Part shown: in pieces, positions 1 through 11,039 of the stretch
Layout: the number at the start of each line of letters is the position of its first letter
Numbering within the stretch: the first letter of the stretch is position 1
From: Selenia dentaria
Lineage: Eukaryota; Arthropoda; Insecta; Lepidoptera; Geometridae
Reading direction: 5' to 3'
Length of the DNA: 64,000 bases
Assembly (NCBI GenBank): GCA_917880725.1
Contig: OU862885.1
Span: 12,086,119-12,150,118 of the forward strand
Made by a program: the position numbers and the translations under genes
The notes under the pieces: model-generated
The model's input: only the letters and a program-made list of their open reading frames with translations
Told to the model about the DNA's origin: nothing
The model's database searches: none

Positions 1-89
1 GTAGATAGATTATATACCTGGGAAAAACATAGCACTTTTCATCCTAACATCATCCAATGCCACGCGAGTGAAACCGTAGACCTAGCTAG
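1..89 (+). mobile_element. Helitron 3' terminus (truncated by window edge)
   Basis: Ends in CTAG followed by T at 86-90, preceded by the CACGCGAGTGAAACCGTAG type of GC-richer hairpin and a CATCATCC run. This is the usual 3' end of non-autonomous lepidopteran Helitrons. The rest of the element lies outside the window. No coding capacity is seen. Confidence 0.6.
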
Positions 90-547
90 TATTTAATAAA
101 GGAATGAAATGGCACAGCATTTCACCTGCAGCTCATTCTGCATAACTAACAAGCAAACTGATAAAACGCTTCATTAATCTGGGTCAAAAGTCAGATGTAG
201 CAAACAATTTTCTGCTGCTCAGGGCCATAACTCAATACTTGCTATATATGCAGTTAATTTTTCTGCTGACAACTGCGAGGAAAGAGTTTTAACTACGAGT
301 AGCTAATATTTTTAAAGTTCACGTCATAGTTTTTAGACTTCTAGTTTTTTTTCTTTTTGAGGATATTATCACAGTATTGGTAAATCAGGTCATGCATGGA
401 GTTTCATATATCTGCCCTCGATTTTGTCCGTAGAATAAGGTTATCGCGACCCCTCGGGAGCTACCTAAAAGTATCTCGGTAGTTTATTCTAGCGTAAGTT
501 AGGTTGTAACCTATAGTAATATGTACATTTATATATAGTCTGTAGAT
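90..547. other. No recognised feature
   Basis: AT-rich sequence without a supportable ORF, RNA gene or repeat boundary. Confidence 0.5.
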
Positions 548-549
548 TT

Positions 550-1115
550 AATAAAGTCAAAGTCAAAATCATTTATTCAATTTAGGCATCAAAGACGCAC
601 TTATGAACGTCAATTTTTCATTATAATGTACTTTAAAGACTACCGCCGCGTTCCAAAATATATAGAGCCTACCGAGAAGAAGCGGCAAGAAACTCGGGGC
701 CATTATTTTTATATAGATGTTATTACAATGTTTTTACTTAGGTTCTACAAATATTAGCTCCAGTGTGTTGCCTTACAAAAGAGTACATAATAATGGTATA
801 AGTAGGGCAAGACACGATACACTTTGACATCTTAGTACACGAGTATATAGATCCTGGAGTGATCAGTCCAAAGCTGTTTTATCCTCCAAGTAATCCGAAA
901 TTATGTTATAACCTTTTTGACAGAGTTTAGTTTTAATAGTAATTTTTAACTTCTTAATAGGCAAATCTCGGATAACATTGGGAACATTATTATAGAATCG
1001 TATACATTGTCCCATAAAAGAGTTACTTATTCTGTGGAGACGCGTTACATGTACGGATAGCTTGTGCTTATTTCGCGTGTTGATGGAATGAGCATTACTC
1101 TTTTTATGAAATACA
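550..1115 (-). pseudogene. LINE 3' end, copy A (C-terminal RT-protein tail plus 3' UTR)
   Basis: Read on the minus strand, 1110 to 863 encodes the tail of a non-LTR retrotransposon ORF2, including SINTRNKHKLSVHVTRLHR, MGQCIRFYNNVPNVIRDLP and SDYLEDKTALD, then a stop at 865-863. The 3' UTR runs to about 550 and ends GATTTTGACTTTGACTTTATTA. The same family recurs at 33487-34652, 53765-54413, 57506-57582 and 62850-63413. The copy is 5'-truncated and dead. Clade is probably CR1/jockey-like, judged from the C-terminal motif style. Confidence 0.8.
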
Positions 1116-2760
1116 AGGATATGTTATATTTATAGATATTAAGTTATTGAATAAATTTGAATTAAAAATGGTATATTCAGATGGTTTGGACCTTTATGGA
1201 TACCACTACAGTTATAGTGATAAAACATAACCCCGATTAGATTTCTCTCAAGGGCTTTGTATCATGTATAATGACAGAACAAATGAGAATAAGTAATTCA
1301 GAACAGTTGGTGTTTGGAAAAGTTCGTATGGCTTAACTAGTTGTGTCTAGTTGTTGTACCCGAGGGAAGAGCAGAATCTACTTACTAGTTTGTAGGCCTT
1401 GGACAAGTTTCTTAGTGGATACCGCCGTAGTGTAAGGAAATAGAAACGTTTGGAAGATGTTTGATTGACCTTCAAAACGTACCCTTAATTCTATCAAACT
1501 TCGATTCTCGTATAAGAGTGGACAACTTCTTATTTGTTTATAGGTAAAGTATTACAAGTAAATTAGTTTGACAGGTTACTACTACATTTAATCATTGAGT
1601 GTCGGTGTTGCTTTCTACCGTACTATCGCAGATATTTTGCACCATAGCTGAGGTGCAGATATGCTGTGCTTGATACCATACAAATTGATAAATAACCCAG
1701 TGCAAAATACACTACCGCCAAACCACAGAATAAAGTAGACCTCACGAGCCCTTCTATCGATACTTTTTACCCTGGCTTAGGAAAGCCATTTTAGAATTTT
1801 GAAACCAACCTATCTATGTGTTTGAATTTTCCAATAGGTTTTATAGACTTTACAGAAAAAAAAGGGGTATAAGTTTTAGCGATTAATCTCGTTTACTTAG
1901 TCGCTTCCTAGGATATAAAATCTGGTATGTACGAATTCATCTCATAAAGGCGGAAAGAATTGCGTGCTCTGATAGGAATAGATACGCATACTTTCCTTAA
2001 AAAAATTTGGAATAGGTGTATATAACGCTATGGCAAAAATTTTCCTCCTCTTTTGGATTTCTAGCAACATCTTGTGCGAAATGAAGTGTGCATCAGTGTG
2101 CTTCTCAAATTTTGATTGAAATCCGTTGATAAATAACACTACAGTAAATTTCCTCCCTATTTCACCCCCAATCCAAAGTCACGATCGATCAAATGATTCA
2201 ATAAATCTAGATAGCAATTTTCGTCATAATATTTTTGTGCTAACTATTAAATAAAGGTTGTAGAAAAAATTATCAAATGACTTAAGGCGGAATGAGTGTA
2301 GGTTACGAACAAATTTCATGATTAGATTTCACGAAAACTTTTTTTCGATGATTAAACATAATAACCGAAGTTCGAAGAAAAAGTAGTGTAAACTGAATAT
2401 ACGTTCTTTTGAAGTATGGGAGCCAATACACGATTGAGCAAACTTGGCTCGATACAAAAAATCGGCAACATTCTTTTAATTTTGCAATTTTCTTACGTGA
2501 TCCGGGGGAAAAGGCATTTTTATTCAATTATGGGCAAACATATTTCAATAAATGTATCATAAACCGAATTCCCAATGAAGTTTACTAGTGAACTATGGAC
2601 TCCTTTATCATTAAAATTTAATCTTATGATTGTTTGAAATAAATATAAAAGGTATTAGCACGTATTAAATTGCATCTTCGCATTACATCGTCCAATCTGA
2701 TAAGCAATTCTCTACCTTATGTAAAGCATCGTAAATTGTTTCAAAATCAGGATTGGACCG
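1116..2760. other. Long stretch without recognised genes or repeats
   Basis: Only short chance ORFs (65 and 74 codons on the minus strand near 1942-2139 and 2303-2527). They are low-complexity, lack family motifs and have no splice or promoter context, so I do not call them genes. Confidence 0.5.
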
Positions 2761-2764
2761 CGCC

Positions 2765-3105
2765 TTAATAGAAGTTGTAGTTTCGTTTATGCCACGCTGT
2801 AACCCTATGGGTTACAGCCGCATAGGCCAGCACGACCGGGGAAGTACCACACTCCCACATAACACCGACGTTAGGTAATATAGCTTGCTATTGCGTTTCA
2901 GTCGATCTGTGGGAGGTTCCGGAGGCCCAATCACCTCTTCCTCTCCCCCCCCCCCCCTCCACCCTCACCCCTTCTATTCCTTTTAGATGACGGCAGCGCC
3001 TTGACAACGCCCTTGGTGTTGCAAACGTCTATAAGCGATGGTGACCACTTTCCATCAGGTAAGCCGCCTGTCTGTCTGCCTACTTTTGGCAATAGAAAAA
3101 AATGT
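2765..3105 (+). repeat. Lepidopteran dispersed repeat ending in CCATCAGGTAAGCCGCCTGTC-type motif
   Basis: The order GTTACAGCCGCATAGGCCAG, CACGACCGGGGAAGTACC, a poly-C tract at about 2946-2957, then TGACCACTTTCCATCAGG and GCCTGTCTGTCTGCC matches a repeat I recognise as common in moth and butterfly DNA. I cannot assign it firmly to a SINE or to a LINE 3' UTR. The poly-C tract is likely length-unstable. Confidence 0.55.
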
Positions 3106-3125
3106 TCATCAAAAATCATGACATT

Positions 3126-3850
3126 TTAACCCGTCGCATGTCGCGCGTACACCATGTGTACGTACAAAAAAAGTGCTATGCCATATTGCGCGTACTCCGT
3201 AGGTATACAAATTTTTATACCTCCGGTTTGTAGCTAATTTTATCAGATCAAATGCAACCCATCAGTATAAACTTGCTTTTAGTTGGTCAAACTATTCGTT
3301 CAAACTATTCATTCAAACTATTCATTCAAACTATTCATTCAAACTATTCATTCAAACTATTCATTCAAACTATTCATTCAAACTATTCATTCAAACTATT
3401 CATTCAAACTATTCATTCAAACTATTCATTCAAACTATTCATTCAAACTATTCATTCAAACTATTCATTCAAACTATTTATTCAAACTATTCATTCAAAC
3501 TATTCATTCAAACAATTCATTCAAACTATTCATTCAAACAATTCATTCAAACTATTCATTCAAACTATTCATTCAAACTATTCATTCAAACTATTCATTC
3601 AAACTATTCATTCAAACTATTCATTCAAACTAATCATTCAAACTATTCATTCAAACTATTCATTCAAACTATTCATTCAAACTAATCATTCAAACTATTC
3701 ATTCAAACTATTCATTCAAACTATTCATTTAAACTATTCATTCAAACTATTCATTCAAACTATTCATTCAAACTATTCATTTTTTATCTGAACTGTTATG
3801 CGTATGTATTTCGGAAAGACACCGAAAGAAGTAGACAATTGACGGGTTAA
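3126..3850. mobile_element. TTAA-bounded piggyBac-like non-autonomous element carrying a minisatellite
   Basis: Both ends show TTAA followed inward by CCCGTC: TTAACCCGTC at 3126 and GACGGGTTAA ending at 3850. The inner bases keep partial symmetry (CCCGTCGCATGTC against CCCGTCAATTGTC). A TTAA target and CCC...GGG ends are the hallmark of piggyBac-type elements. No transposase is encoded. Two thirds of the interior is the 13-bp tandem array described separately. Confidence 0.55.
3287..3783. repeat. Minisatellite, 13-bp unit CAAACTATTCATT, about 38 copies
   Basis: Contiguous head-to-tail copies of CAAACTATTCATT with few variants (ATTCGTT at the left edge, AACAATTCATT and AACTAATCATT inside). 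Three units make 39 bp, so all frames repeat every 13 codons. This creates overlapping false ORFs of 179 and 116 codons. It is repeat DNA, not protein-coding sequence. Confidence 0.95.
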
Positions 3851-4897
3851 GTGGAGAACATTTTGTCTGTTTTACGTGTCGCATTGTATTCAGATTAGGT
3901 TGTGAATTGCAAACTTGCAGTCTGTGTGTATCTGCCACTACAGTTAGTTTTTTAGCGTCCGGGCTGCGGTTGCTGCGGACGAGCTCGAATGTAGCACATA
4001 CGCGAACGGTATCACGGTACCTCAGTAACAAAGCAGTATCACTTTTACAGCTCTACTTATTCATGTGGTTTTGGTTTAACCATTTAATTATAATAACACA
4101 CAAAGGTTGAATGTACGCAGTTCCATGTAGCTGCACTGAACTCCTCACTCCGAAACATTTGTTTATCATTCCCCTGTTATTTCACTCACTACAGTGATCA
4201 CTTAATGATCATTGATAACAAGCTTATCTGCATGTCTATAAACCAGGTAACCTATAATAAATTGATATTATAGAATTAATTTCCATCGTATTGATATTCA
4301 TCGGCAAACCTATAAGGCAATTAGCCATCAGCTATTTATTAAACATAAACATAACTACACTCTACCCGAACTACGAAATCAAAACAATGAAACGTTTTTC
4401 ATTGTTTTGATTTCACTATCATAATACAAACCGCATTAGGTAACTGCATAGGAATTTAATGCATTTCCTGAGTCTGGGTTTACCAATAGCTACAATCTTA
4501 GAGATTTCAAATTGCAAGTGAGCCTATACATAATATATACGTGTACTTCGCAACAATAGGTAAGGCAATAGATAATGCAAGCGAGGGTAAAAGCGAAAAA
4601 TAAAGGAAAGTTTTTAAGATACAATCTACGATGGAAGGAGTACAATATACGGGCGAGAAGCAGTAACAATGTATTTGCAAAGAACAATTATATACTAAAT
4701 AGAATTAGTAGACTGAGATTGCAGATAAAATTCATCCTATCTAAAATCTATAATATCTATCTATCTAATCTATCTGAAGAGATGTAATAATGGGAGTTAA
4801 GCTATGTTGATATACGTCACATGACCGAGGTAATATTGCATAGAGATGTTTTGCGGGGCTATACAACTCCAGTGACGACTATAAATCATACTTATTA
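3851..4897. other. No gene; contains one perfect hairpin (separate entry)
   Basis: AT-rich sequence. Short ORFs near 3777-4110 and 4490-4787 overlap on opposite strands and have no recognisable motif. Confidence 0.45.
4375..4414. repeat. Perfect 18-bp hairpin, 4-nt spacer
   Basis: GAAATCAAAACAATGAAA at 4375-4392 is the exact reverse complement of 4397-4414, with CGTT between. The flanking bases do not pair, so symmetry stops abruptly. Confidence 0.9.
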
Positions 4898-5020
4898 TAC
4901 ATACATACATACAAATATATAACGTCACGCCCGTTTCCCGGAGGGGTAGGCAGAGATTACAGATTTTCTCTTGCTACGATCTCGGCATACCTCTTTTGCT
5001 TCATTCACTCGTATATTTAT
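4898..5020 (+). repeat. Fragment of a lepidopteran repeat (ACGCCCGTTTCCCGGAGGGG type)
   Basis: CATACATACATAC then TCACGCCCGTTTCCCGGAGG and GGTAGGCAGAGATTACAG matches a common lepidopteran dispersed motif. A related piece lies at 9735-9800, and an antisense one within the LINE 3' region near 13020-13075. Confidence 0.5.
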
Positions 5021-5028
5021 TATGCCGT

Positions 5029-5451
5029 AGGGTAATTAGCATCATCATCATCATCATCTCAGCCGTAGGACGTCCACTGCTGAACATATGCCTCCCCCAT
5101 GAATTGTCTTGAGGCACTGAGGTATTTTAGACGAGAAGACTTCGCGAAAATTGAATTCATTCACTTGTATATTTATTATGCCGCATAAATACCCTTGAAC
5201 TGGCTAATCGGGGGGGGGGGGGGGGAGATAGCCCAGAAGATTAGCCAGTTGAAGTGGCAGTGGCCGATGGGGCCGAAAGGTTCTGGAGTGGAGACCACGG
5301 ACCGGCAAGCTTAGCGTCGTGACGAAGGTCGCAGGACGACGTTGGATGCAGGCCGCTTCCAACCGATCCTTTTGGAAAATTAAGGGGGATGTTATGTTCA
5401 GCAGTGGACGTCCTACGGCTGAGATGATAATGATGATGATGAGGGTAATTA
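5029..5451. mobile_element. Inverted pair of RTE-LINE fragments flanked by a 10-bp direct repeat
   Basis: Left piece (about 5041-5155, minus strand) starts with CATCATCATC and the antisense of the RTE 3' end, then jumps to an upstream segment (TTGTCTTGAGGCACTGAGG). Right piece (about 5226-5440, plus strand) runs from AGCCCAGAAGATTAGCCAG to the GATGAT tail. AGGGTAATTA occurs at 5029-5038 and again at 5442-5451, consistent with a target duplication around the whole unit. A run of about 15 G lies between the halves. No functional ORF remains. Confidence 0.7.
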
Positions 5452-6235
5452 TAATTACAAAAGATATATAAGAAACACAATACACTTAAATTCTTAAATA
5501 TCATGCATACATTTTAATTCACTGCGGACATTCAGTGGCATTATGTCTCAGTGGATTTTTGGCAATTTCACTACGATAATACAACGGAAAAAATTATAAC
5601 TAAAATATGTACCCGTTAAGCGCACTACACGGCATTATGTCTTCGTTGAGTTATATTTGATGAATCAAAGTCAAAGGTGAATTTCGACATTATTTTAGTG
5701 CAATTTATGATTCCACATGGCTTCGAAAACATATTCCCAATAGAAAATGACAAAGATAATAATACAATGCAATACAAGACGCTTCTCTAAAACATTTCTA
5801 CCTCCATGGTAAAAACAAGCATTCTACATGTTTGCTTTATATAAGTCAGATATGTATAGTCTGCTGTCTACAAGTATGTTCTTCAAGTAAAACTTTTGCT
5901 GTTTGGAATAGAGATAGAACTGAGATATGTCAAGTCGCGAATGGTTATGTAAATTACTTTCTTTTCATATCTCAACATAATGTCTTTTTTCTCTTTTATT
6001 CCTTAGGCACTTTACTAGCCTTGTGTAAGTTATCCTGGTACATAGGTTGGTACAGTGGTTTATTGTCAACAAAACTGAATATTTTTATTTTCGCCATGAA
6101 ATAGCGGGATAGTTAATATTTATAGCATAGTAAGTAGAGCCACCAAGAGCATTAAACTAAGAAAAACTAAACTAAAGTTAAGCGTAACATTGCACTCCAT
6201 GTCACGTAGACTATTTTTTTGAGTTCCCGTTTATT
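5452..6235. other. No recognised feature
   Basis: AT-rich sequence. A 90-codon plus-strand ORF (5832-6104) has no family motif or splice context and is not supported as a gene. Confidence 0.45.
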
Positions 6236-6432
6236 AACAAGTGCAATTTGAAAAATTTTATACCGACTTCTATTGTATTTTGGTTATTGGAGTGTAACTC
6301 AAAAACTACTAAACTGACTTTCAAACAAAAAAAGAATTTGTAGAATCGGTTCACCCAATCGAAAGTTATGAGGTAACAGACATAAAAAAATACAGTCGAA
6401 TTGAGTACCTCCTCCCATTTGGAAGTCGGTAG
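6236..6432 (-). repeat. AAGTCGG repeat, short form
   Basis: One of about 13 copies in this window of a dispersed repeat. On its own strand the order is CCGACTTCCAAA, GAGGAGGTACTCAATTCGAC, a 'GGTGAACCGATTCT' block, a 'GAGTTACACTCCAATAAC' block, then GAAGTCGGTATAAAATTTTT and CAAATTG. This copy is inverted and nearly complete for the short form. Confidence 0.7.
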
Positions 6433-6814
6433 GAAATCTAAACAAAACCGACCAAACCACCAAACAAACAAAACAAAAACAAGCAACACCTCAAAGTATT
6501 CAGGGCAGTTATTTTCAAGTCGTTTATGGCTTGACCTAGCCCTGCATTTCAGTGCAATTAACCTCACCACTACAAATGTTATAATTAAAAACAAGTTTAA
6601 TACCACTTTCCTTGGATTTTAAAATACCAGTAACACGTAAATACCGTACCAGTTTCAGCAAACATGCACGTATACCACGCCATATAATTTAAAAATATTA
6701 TACTGCGAACAGTTTTATAATTAACCTTGGAGCGTGTATTTTATGTGTATGAGACACGAATGTAGGCGCAGTGGAATAGGGTTTGTTTTTGTAATCAGTA
6801 CACTTTTGTGACAT

Positions 6815-7258
6815 ATAAGGACAAGACTAAGAAAAAAATGTTCACCAAAAGAATCGAACCGACTTCAACGATATATATAATTCAAAAGTACCTATTATCA
6901 CAACAATGCGCGCATGGTATCGACTTCGACAAGTTATTTCACACGTTTTAGTGTTTAAAAAATATTTTTTCATCCATTTTAGTGATCTTTGCTAATTACG
7001 GGATCGACTGTCGTTCATCTTCAATGATGATGTCATTAAATCATCAAAATAGGCGAAACACTTTTCAATTATTGGAGTGTAACTCAAAAACTGCTAGACC
7101 GGATTTAATGAAAAGGGACCACACGGGATGTACCAGATTTCAAATAAAAAAGAACCATCTAAATCGATTCACCCAGGCGATAGCTATGACGTAACAAACT
7201 TTATAAAAAAACAGTCGAATTGACAACCTCCTCCTTTTTTAAATTCGGTTGAAAACTC
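6815..7258 (-). repeat. AAGTCGG repeat, long form
   Basis: Long variant bounded by AACCGACTTCAA (plus-strand left end near 6860) and TTCGGTTGAA (right end). Between them are TTATCACAACAATGCGCGCA, GGTATCGACTTCGACAAG, an ATCATCAAAATAGGCGAAAC block and the shared TGGAGTGTAACTCAAAAACT block. The inverted termini suggest a non-autonomous DNA element. No ORF. Confidence 0.65.
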
Positions 7259-7289
7259 CTTGTTCCCTCTTGTCAACATGGACGAGCAA

Positions 7290-7535
7290 ACCCGGAAAAA
7301 TCCATGCAATTCACACATTGCTCGCGGCGGTTCGCAACTTTCATATTATGTGACTGAAAGCCGGTCGCGATATTCCATCTAAACAGTTTACAATGCTTGC
7401 TCTGTAATTACGAATATTCAAACGTTAAGTTTTAAAACCGCAGTGGATGATGAACTTATTGAAGCTAACAGAATACGTTGAATCGCGGAATACGGCCGCT
7501 GCTTGCGACACCAGGTTTTGTACCCAGCGCACGGA
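7290..7535 (-). repeat. Unclassified dispersed repeat U1, copy 1
   Basis: The reverse complement of this stretch aligns by eye over about 230 bases with 30770-31005. Shared words include CAACGTATTCTGTTAGCT, CCACTGCGGT, TTTGAATATTCGTAA, AGCAAGCATTGTAAACTGTT and CCGCCGCGAGCAATGTGT. No LINE, Helitron or TIR hallmark is evident and neither copy has an ORF. Confidence 0.65.
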
Positions 7536-7979
7536 TTGGCATACTATTAGATCTCTATGCATTCATGTCATAAGTGAAGCACCATAACGAGCCATACATG
7601 CGTGGTGCGTTCGGTTTTGAATGAAATAATAATTACACATGCTACTCGTATAATATAAGTGGGTGCGTGCGACATGACTATTTACGAGCCGGCATACTTA
7701 GGTTGCTTTCCTTTTGATCCGAATAGTTCGGATTCTGTCTCGTTTTCGCCCGTGCTCATCGATAACTTTTGACTATGGTTAGGTCAATGAAAAAGAAAGG
7801 AAATGGGTTCGCATTTCGTATACAATATTGTGCTAAATTGATTGTGTCGGAACTACCATTCTAAAGTTTGGGATAAAAACCATATCACGATTTTAAATGC
7901 GTAAGAGATATACTTAATTGTGCATAATAATCACGTCATCCAGATATATTGTAATAAGGCTGATACCTTATGTATTTAA
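7536..7979. other. No recognised feature
   Basis: AT-rich sequence without supportable genes. Confidence 0.45.
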
Positions 7980-8165
7980 TATATCGTTTAATTATTTTGG
8001 ACTTAATTGTATACGGCATTAGTACTATATTAGTATACTCGTAAAGTTCATGGATTAATTAAAATGTTTTGGTATTTTGGTATGTCAAAAGTTGTCCAAT
8101 TGTTGAATACAGTTCGCCAAATGCGATCAATACAATTAATCTTACATATAATATTATAGACTTAA
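7980..8165 (+). repeat. Unclassified repeat U2, copy 1 (inverted relative to 10495-10650)
   Basis: Shares TTAATTATTTTGGAC, TTAGTATACTCGTA, ATGWCAAAAGTT, CAATTGTTGAATACAGTTCG and GATCAATACAATTAAT, in the same order, with the reverse complement of 10495-10650. The two copies therefore form an inverted repeat about 2.3 kb apart. A 74-codon minus-strand ORF here is a by-product. Confidence 0.65.
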
Positions 8166-8629
8166 ATGATTTTCCTTCTGCTGACAAAAACGGAGAGAAA
8201 ACTCTACTTAATAGGTGATAAGCTTCTTGTCTTGATGAGCCTTTTTTAATTTTAGAATTTACTACAATCTTTAGGGGTGACAATCAAATTTACCTGATAT
8301 TATATGATTGAACCTGCTTTCCGAGAAATAAATGAAAAGGTAATAAAACCAAACAAAATCACTATCTTTACTCTACAATATTATGTTTGACTGATAAAGA
8401 TGCCATTGCGTGTTTGATTGATATTCAAGACTAGCAGTAAGAATAGGTAATCTGCCGTCCATTGGTAATTAAATTGCAGGTTATAGGCACTTAAAAGGAA
8501 ATACTTCCCATTGTGATGTCGCTTGTATGGCATTGATTTTAAAACATGTTACATTTTAATTACGTATTGTGTCTTAAAGACAAAGTCTTAGGCGTGTAAT
8601 AATATACAGCAGTTTGAGTTTCTTCTAGT

Positions 8630-9005
8630 TCCATTGACCGAGCGAGCAAAGAGTTATTTCTTTAACTGGCCAAATTGATTTTTTTATCTGTCCGTATGTT
8701 GGTCCTCCTGTACATTTCGCATTTTTGAATCAATCTTGATAAAACTTGACGTGCATGTTCTACTGCTCAATATATTTTTTGTCTCGGCGATTTTCAAGTG
8801 GTGGGGGGGGAGGACTTTTCCTAAAAAGAGGGTGGGGGAAAGTTTGCTGCTATTTACCGACTGATTTTGATTAAATTTATTACACACATTAGGTAGCTGA
8901 CGGGAATTTCGAATATGAGCATGATTGGTCAAGTGGTTGCCGAAATTAAAGGATGTGAAGTACTGTGAAAAATTGCCGCTGAAGATGTCCACTTTTCACA
9001 GAGCT
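8630..9005 (-). repeat. Unclassified repeat U3, uninterrupted copy
   Basis: On the minus strand it reads AATTTTTCACAGTACTTCAC, GACCAATCATGCTCATATTC, CAAAATCAGTCGGTAAATAG, CAGCAAACTTTCCC, CAGTAGAACATGCACGTC, ACAGGAGGACCAACATACGG, ending near CGCTCGGTCAATGG. The copy at 41050-42665 has the same order but is split by a LINE at CAGTAGAAC. This copy shows the unoccupied site. Confidence 0.75.
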
Positions 9006-9302
9006 ATTAGTTATAAATTGTGTAGCTGGTAGTGAGATTCTCAGTTTCGACTATTAGATAAAACTACTTTTGAATTAAGTGTACAATTGCAAAGGTATAT
9101 CGACTGTTAAAACATTAAACACACAGGTAAACGATTTTCATGTCTTGTCACTCTGGGATATGAACAAACCAGAAAATAAACTTAAAAGTTTATTTAAAAG
9201 GAAAAACTCATGAAATAAATTATTCGTTGTCATCTCGTCATTTGTTTCACGGATGTTGTCAAATATCGGAAATCGCACGGCTGAAGCCTGGCTAAGCAAG
9301 TA

Positions 9303-9464
9303 CTGCCGTGCAATTCTCTAATGATTCGTCGACGAGCTCACCGATGTCAAACACTTGAGATATCGCCCTTGTACATAAGGTTGTTTTTCCAACGTTTCTT
9401 GTCATATCGTCATTTGTTTCACGGATGTTGTCAAAGATGCAACGATGTTTGCTCCGCACGACTG
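9303..9464 (-). mobile_element. Short TIR MITE M1 (GCCGTGCGATTCT ends), copy 1
   Basis: Left end CTGCCGTGCAATTCTCTAA and right end GCTCCGCACGACTG are inverted. The interior on the minus strand contains AACATCGTTGCATCTTTGAC, GAAACAAATGACGATATGAC and GTTTGACATCGGTGAGCTCG. A partial copy of one arm (about 9225-9292) precedes it. Other copies are at 23271-23454, 36183-36368 and 49736-49909. The interior stays open in one frame (...MTRNVGKTTLCTRAIS...), a feature of the family noted in findings. Confidence 0.75.
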
Positions 9465-9734
9465 TAAAAGATCATTGCAGAATGGAGTCTAGCCTTAATA
9501 AACTATGATTTTCAACTTACTACTAATTAAAAATAATCTTGACCAGCCATACTGATGATAGAAAACATGGCATGTCTTGCCTTGAACGTGGATTATGATC
9601 AAATAACAAACTAACATGATTTATGGTTACGGTTATAAACGTAGATTCTTAAAATACCCACGTTTTATTACGTGCTCCTTTTTCCGTTCGTCTGATAAAT
9701 GTTTCAGTACGCGGATATTGCAATAGAAAAAGGG

Positions 9735-9850
9735 TACATACATTAGTTCACGCCTTTTTCCCGAAGGGGTTGGCACAGGTCACTGATTTACTTTTACCTT
9801 ATTTACTAAGGACACAGACTCGAGGACAGGGGTCGGGGTCTCCCATGAGA
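9735..9850 (+). repeat. Fragment of lepidopteran ACGCCTTTTTCCCGAAGGGG-type repeat
   Basis: GGTACATACATTAGTTCACG, CCTTTTTCCCGAAGGGGTTG and CAGGTCACTGATTTAC resemble the piece at 4898-5020. Too short to classify further. Confidence 0.45.
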
Positions 9851-9976
9851 AACGCCTACGACATGTATTTAGATATTGCGTAGATTGTAAAATAGGTATA
9901 TTTTGACTATTTTAAAGTAACATTTTTCCTGGGAAAAAAGTAGGTATAGTGTTATAAATTAAAAGTATAAGCTATT

Positions 9977-10370
9977 TTCAACCGACTTTCAAAAGGAGGA
10001 GATGTTTTATGTATGATTTAGCTTTTTCAGTAGAATATACATCCGAGGTGGTCTCACTTAAATTTGATCAAATTTAGTCAAGCGGTTTTTAGTTAAACTC
10101 TAATGACTTAAAAAGGTTTCACCTATCTTGATGATATATATTGACGGTGAATGACAATTGATCACGTAAGTAGCAAGGGCCACTAAAAAGGGAGAAAATT
10201 ATTTTATACTTACCTAAAGATGGAATAGACTTTAACACTAAAAAGTGTAAAATAATTTGTCGAAGTCGGTACCATGCGCACAATATTGTGATAATAGGTA
10301 CTTTTGAACTATCATGGTACCGACTACAAGTTTATTTCACACTTTTTAATGGTGAAGTCAGTTCTTTTTT
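9977..10370 (+). repeat. AAGTCGG repeat, long form
   Basis: Starts CAACCGACTTTCAAAAGGAG and ends GGTGAAGTCAGTTC. Contains ATCCGAGGTGGTC, TTGACGGTGAATGACAATTG, AAGTAGCAAGGGCCACTAAA and GTCGAAGTCGGTACCATGCG in the canonical order. Confidence 0.7.
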
Positions 10371-10494
10371 TTGTAAACATATTTTATCATTTATAATTTG
10401 AAACGGTTTATTCAAAATGTTTAAACGACTACTTGTATTTAAATACCAATGGAGAATGTATACCTATAGCTACAGCAAACAATACACACAAATA

Positions 10495-10650
10495 ATAGTT
10501 TGTACATAAATTAATTGTATTGATCACTTTCGGCGAACTGTATTCAACAATTGAAAAACTTTTGTCATACAAAAATTTACTAGGTAATTCGTGAACTATA
10601 CGAGTATACTAATGTAATACTAATGTCGTACATAATTAGGTCCAAAATAA
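10495..10650 (-). repeat. Unclassified repeat U2, copy 2
   Basis: The reverse complement matches 7980-8165 (see that entry). TTAATTGTATTGATCACTTT and CGGCGAACTGTATTCAACAATTG are the best-preserved words. Confidence 0.65.
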
Positions 10651-10734
10651 TTAAATATAGGTGTCGGCCTAAATAGCTAAAGATGCAATTTCGTATATAA
10701 TTATATATTTTGAATACATAATCAGCTTTCCTCT

Positions 10735-10985
10735 CAGAGAGGGGAGTTAGGCCATGATCCACGCGCGATTCAGCTACTGGACAGCCCGTGTCAAAATTTT
10801 CAGGTCACACAAAGGCCTTCGACATAGCCAATAACGACCGTTGTCCCAAGACAAACAACCGGACCGACGCTTTAACGTGCCCTCTGAAGCACGGAAGCGC
10901 TCAGTGGAATAATGCCACTAGCGCACACCCATCCACTGACCGCTGCAAGTGTGCTAAACTTGTTCATCTGCTGCGAGCACCTTAA
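10735..10985 (-). repeat. Lepidopteran repeat L1 (CGCTTCCGTGCTTCGGAG type), copy 1
   Basis: The reverse complement reads GCTTCCGTGCTTCAGAGGG, CACGTTAAAGCGTCGGTCCG, GTTGTTTGTCTTGGGACAAC, GGCTATGTCGAAGGCC and an ATGGCCTAACTCCCCTCTC block. The same order is found on the plus strand at 46440-46745. I recognise this as a common lepidopteran dispersed element. The 65-codon ORF in it is not a gene. Confidence 0.65.
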
Positions 10986-11039
10986 TAGTAAAAACATATA
11001 CTTTAATATTACATTGTATCGTTTTATACATCTATATGT

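Noticed and set aside
3252..3791. 179- and 116-codon frames of repeating SFKLFIQTIHSNY
   Set aside because: Direct translation of a 13-bp minisatellite; overlapping frames give the same peptide.
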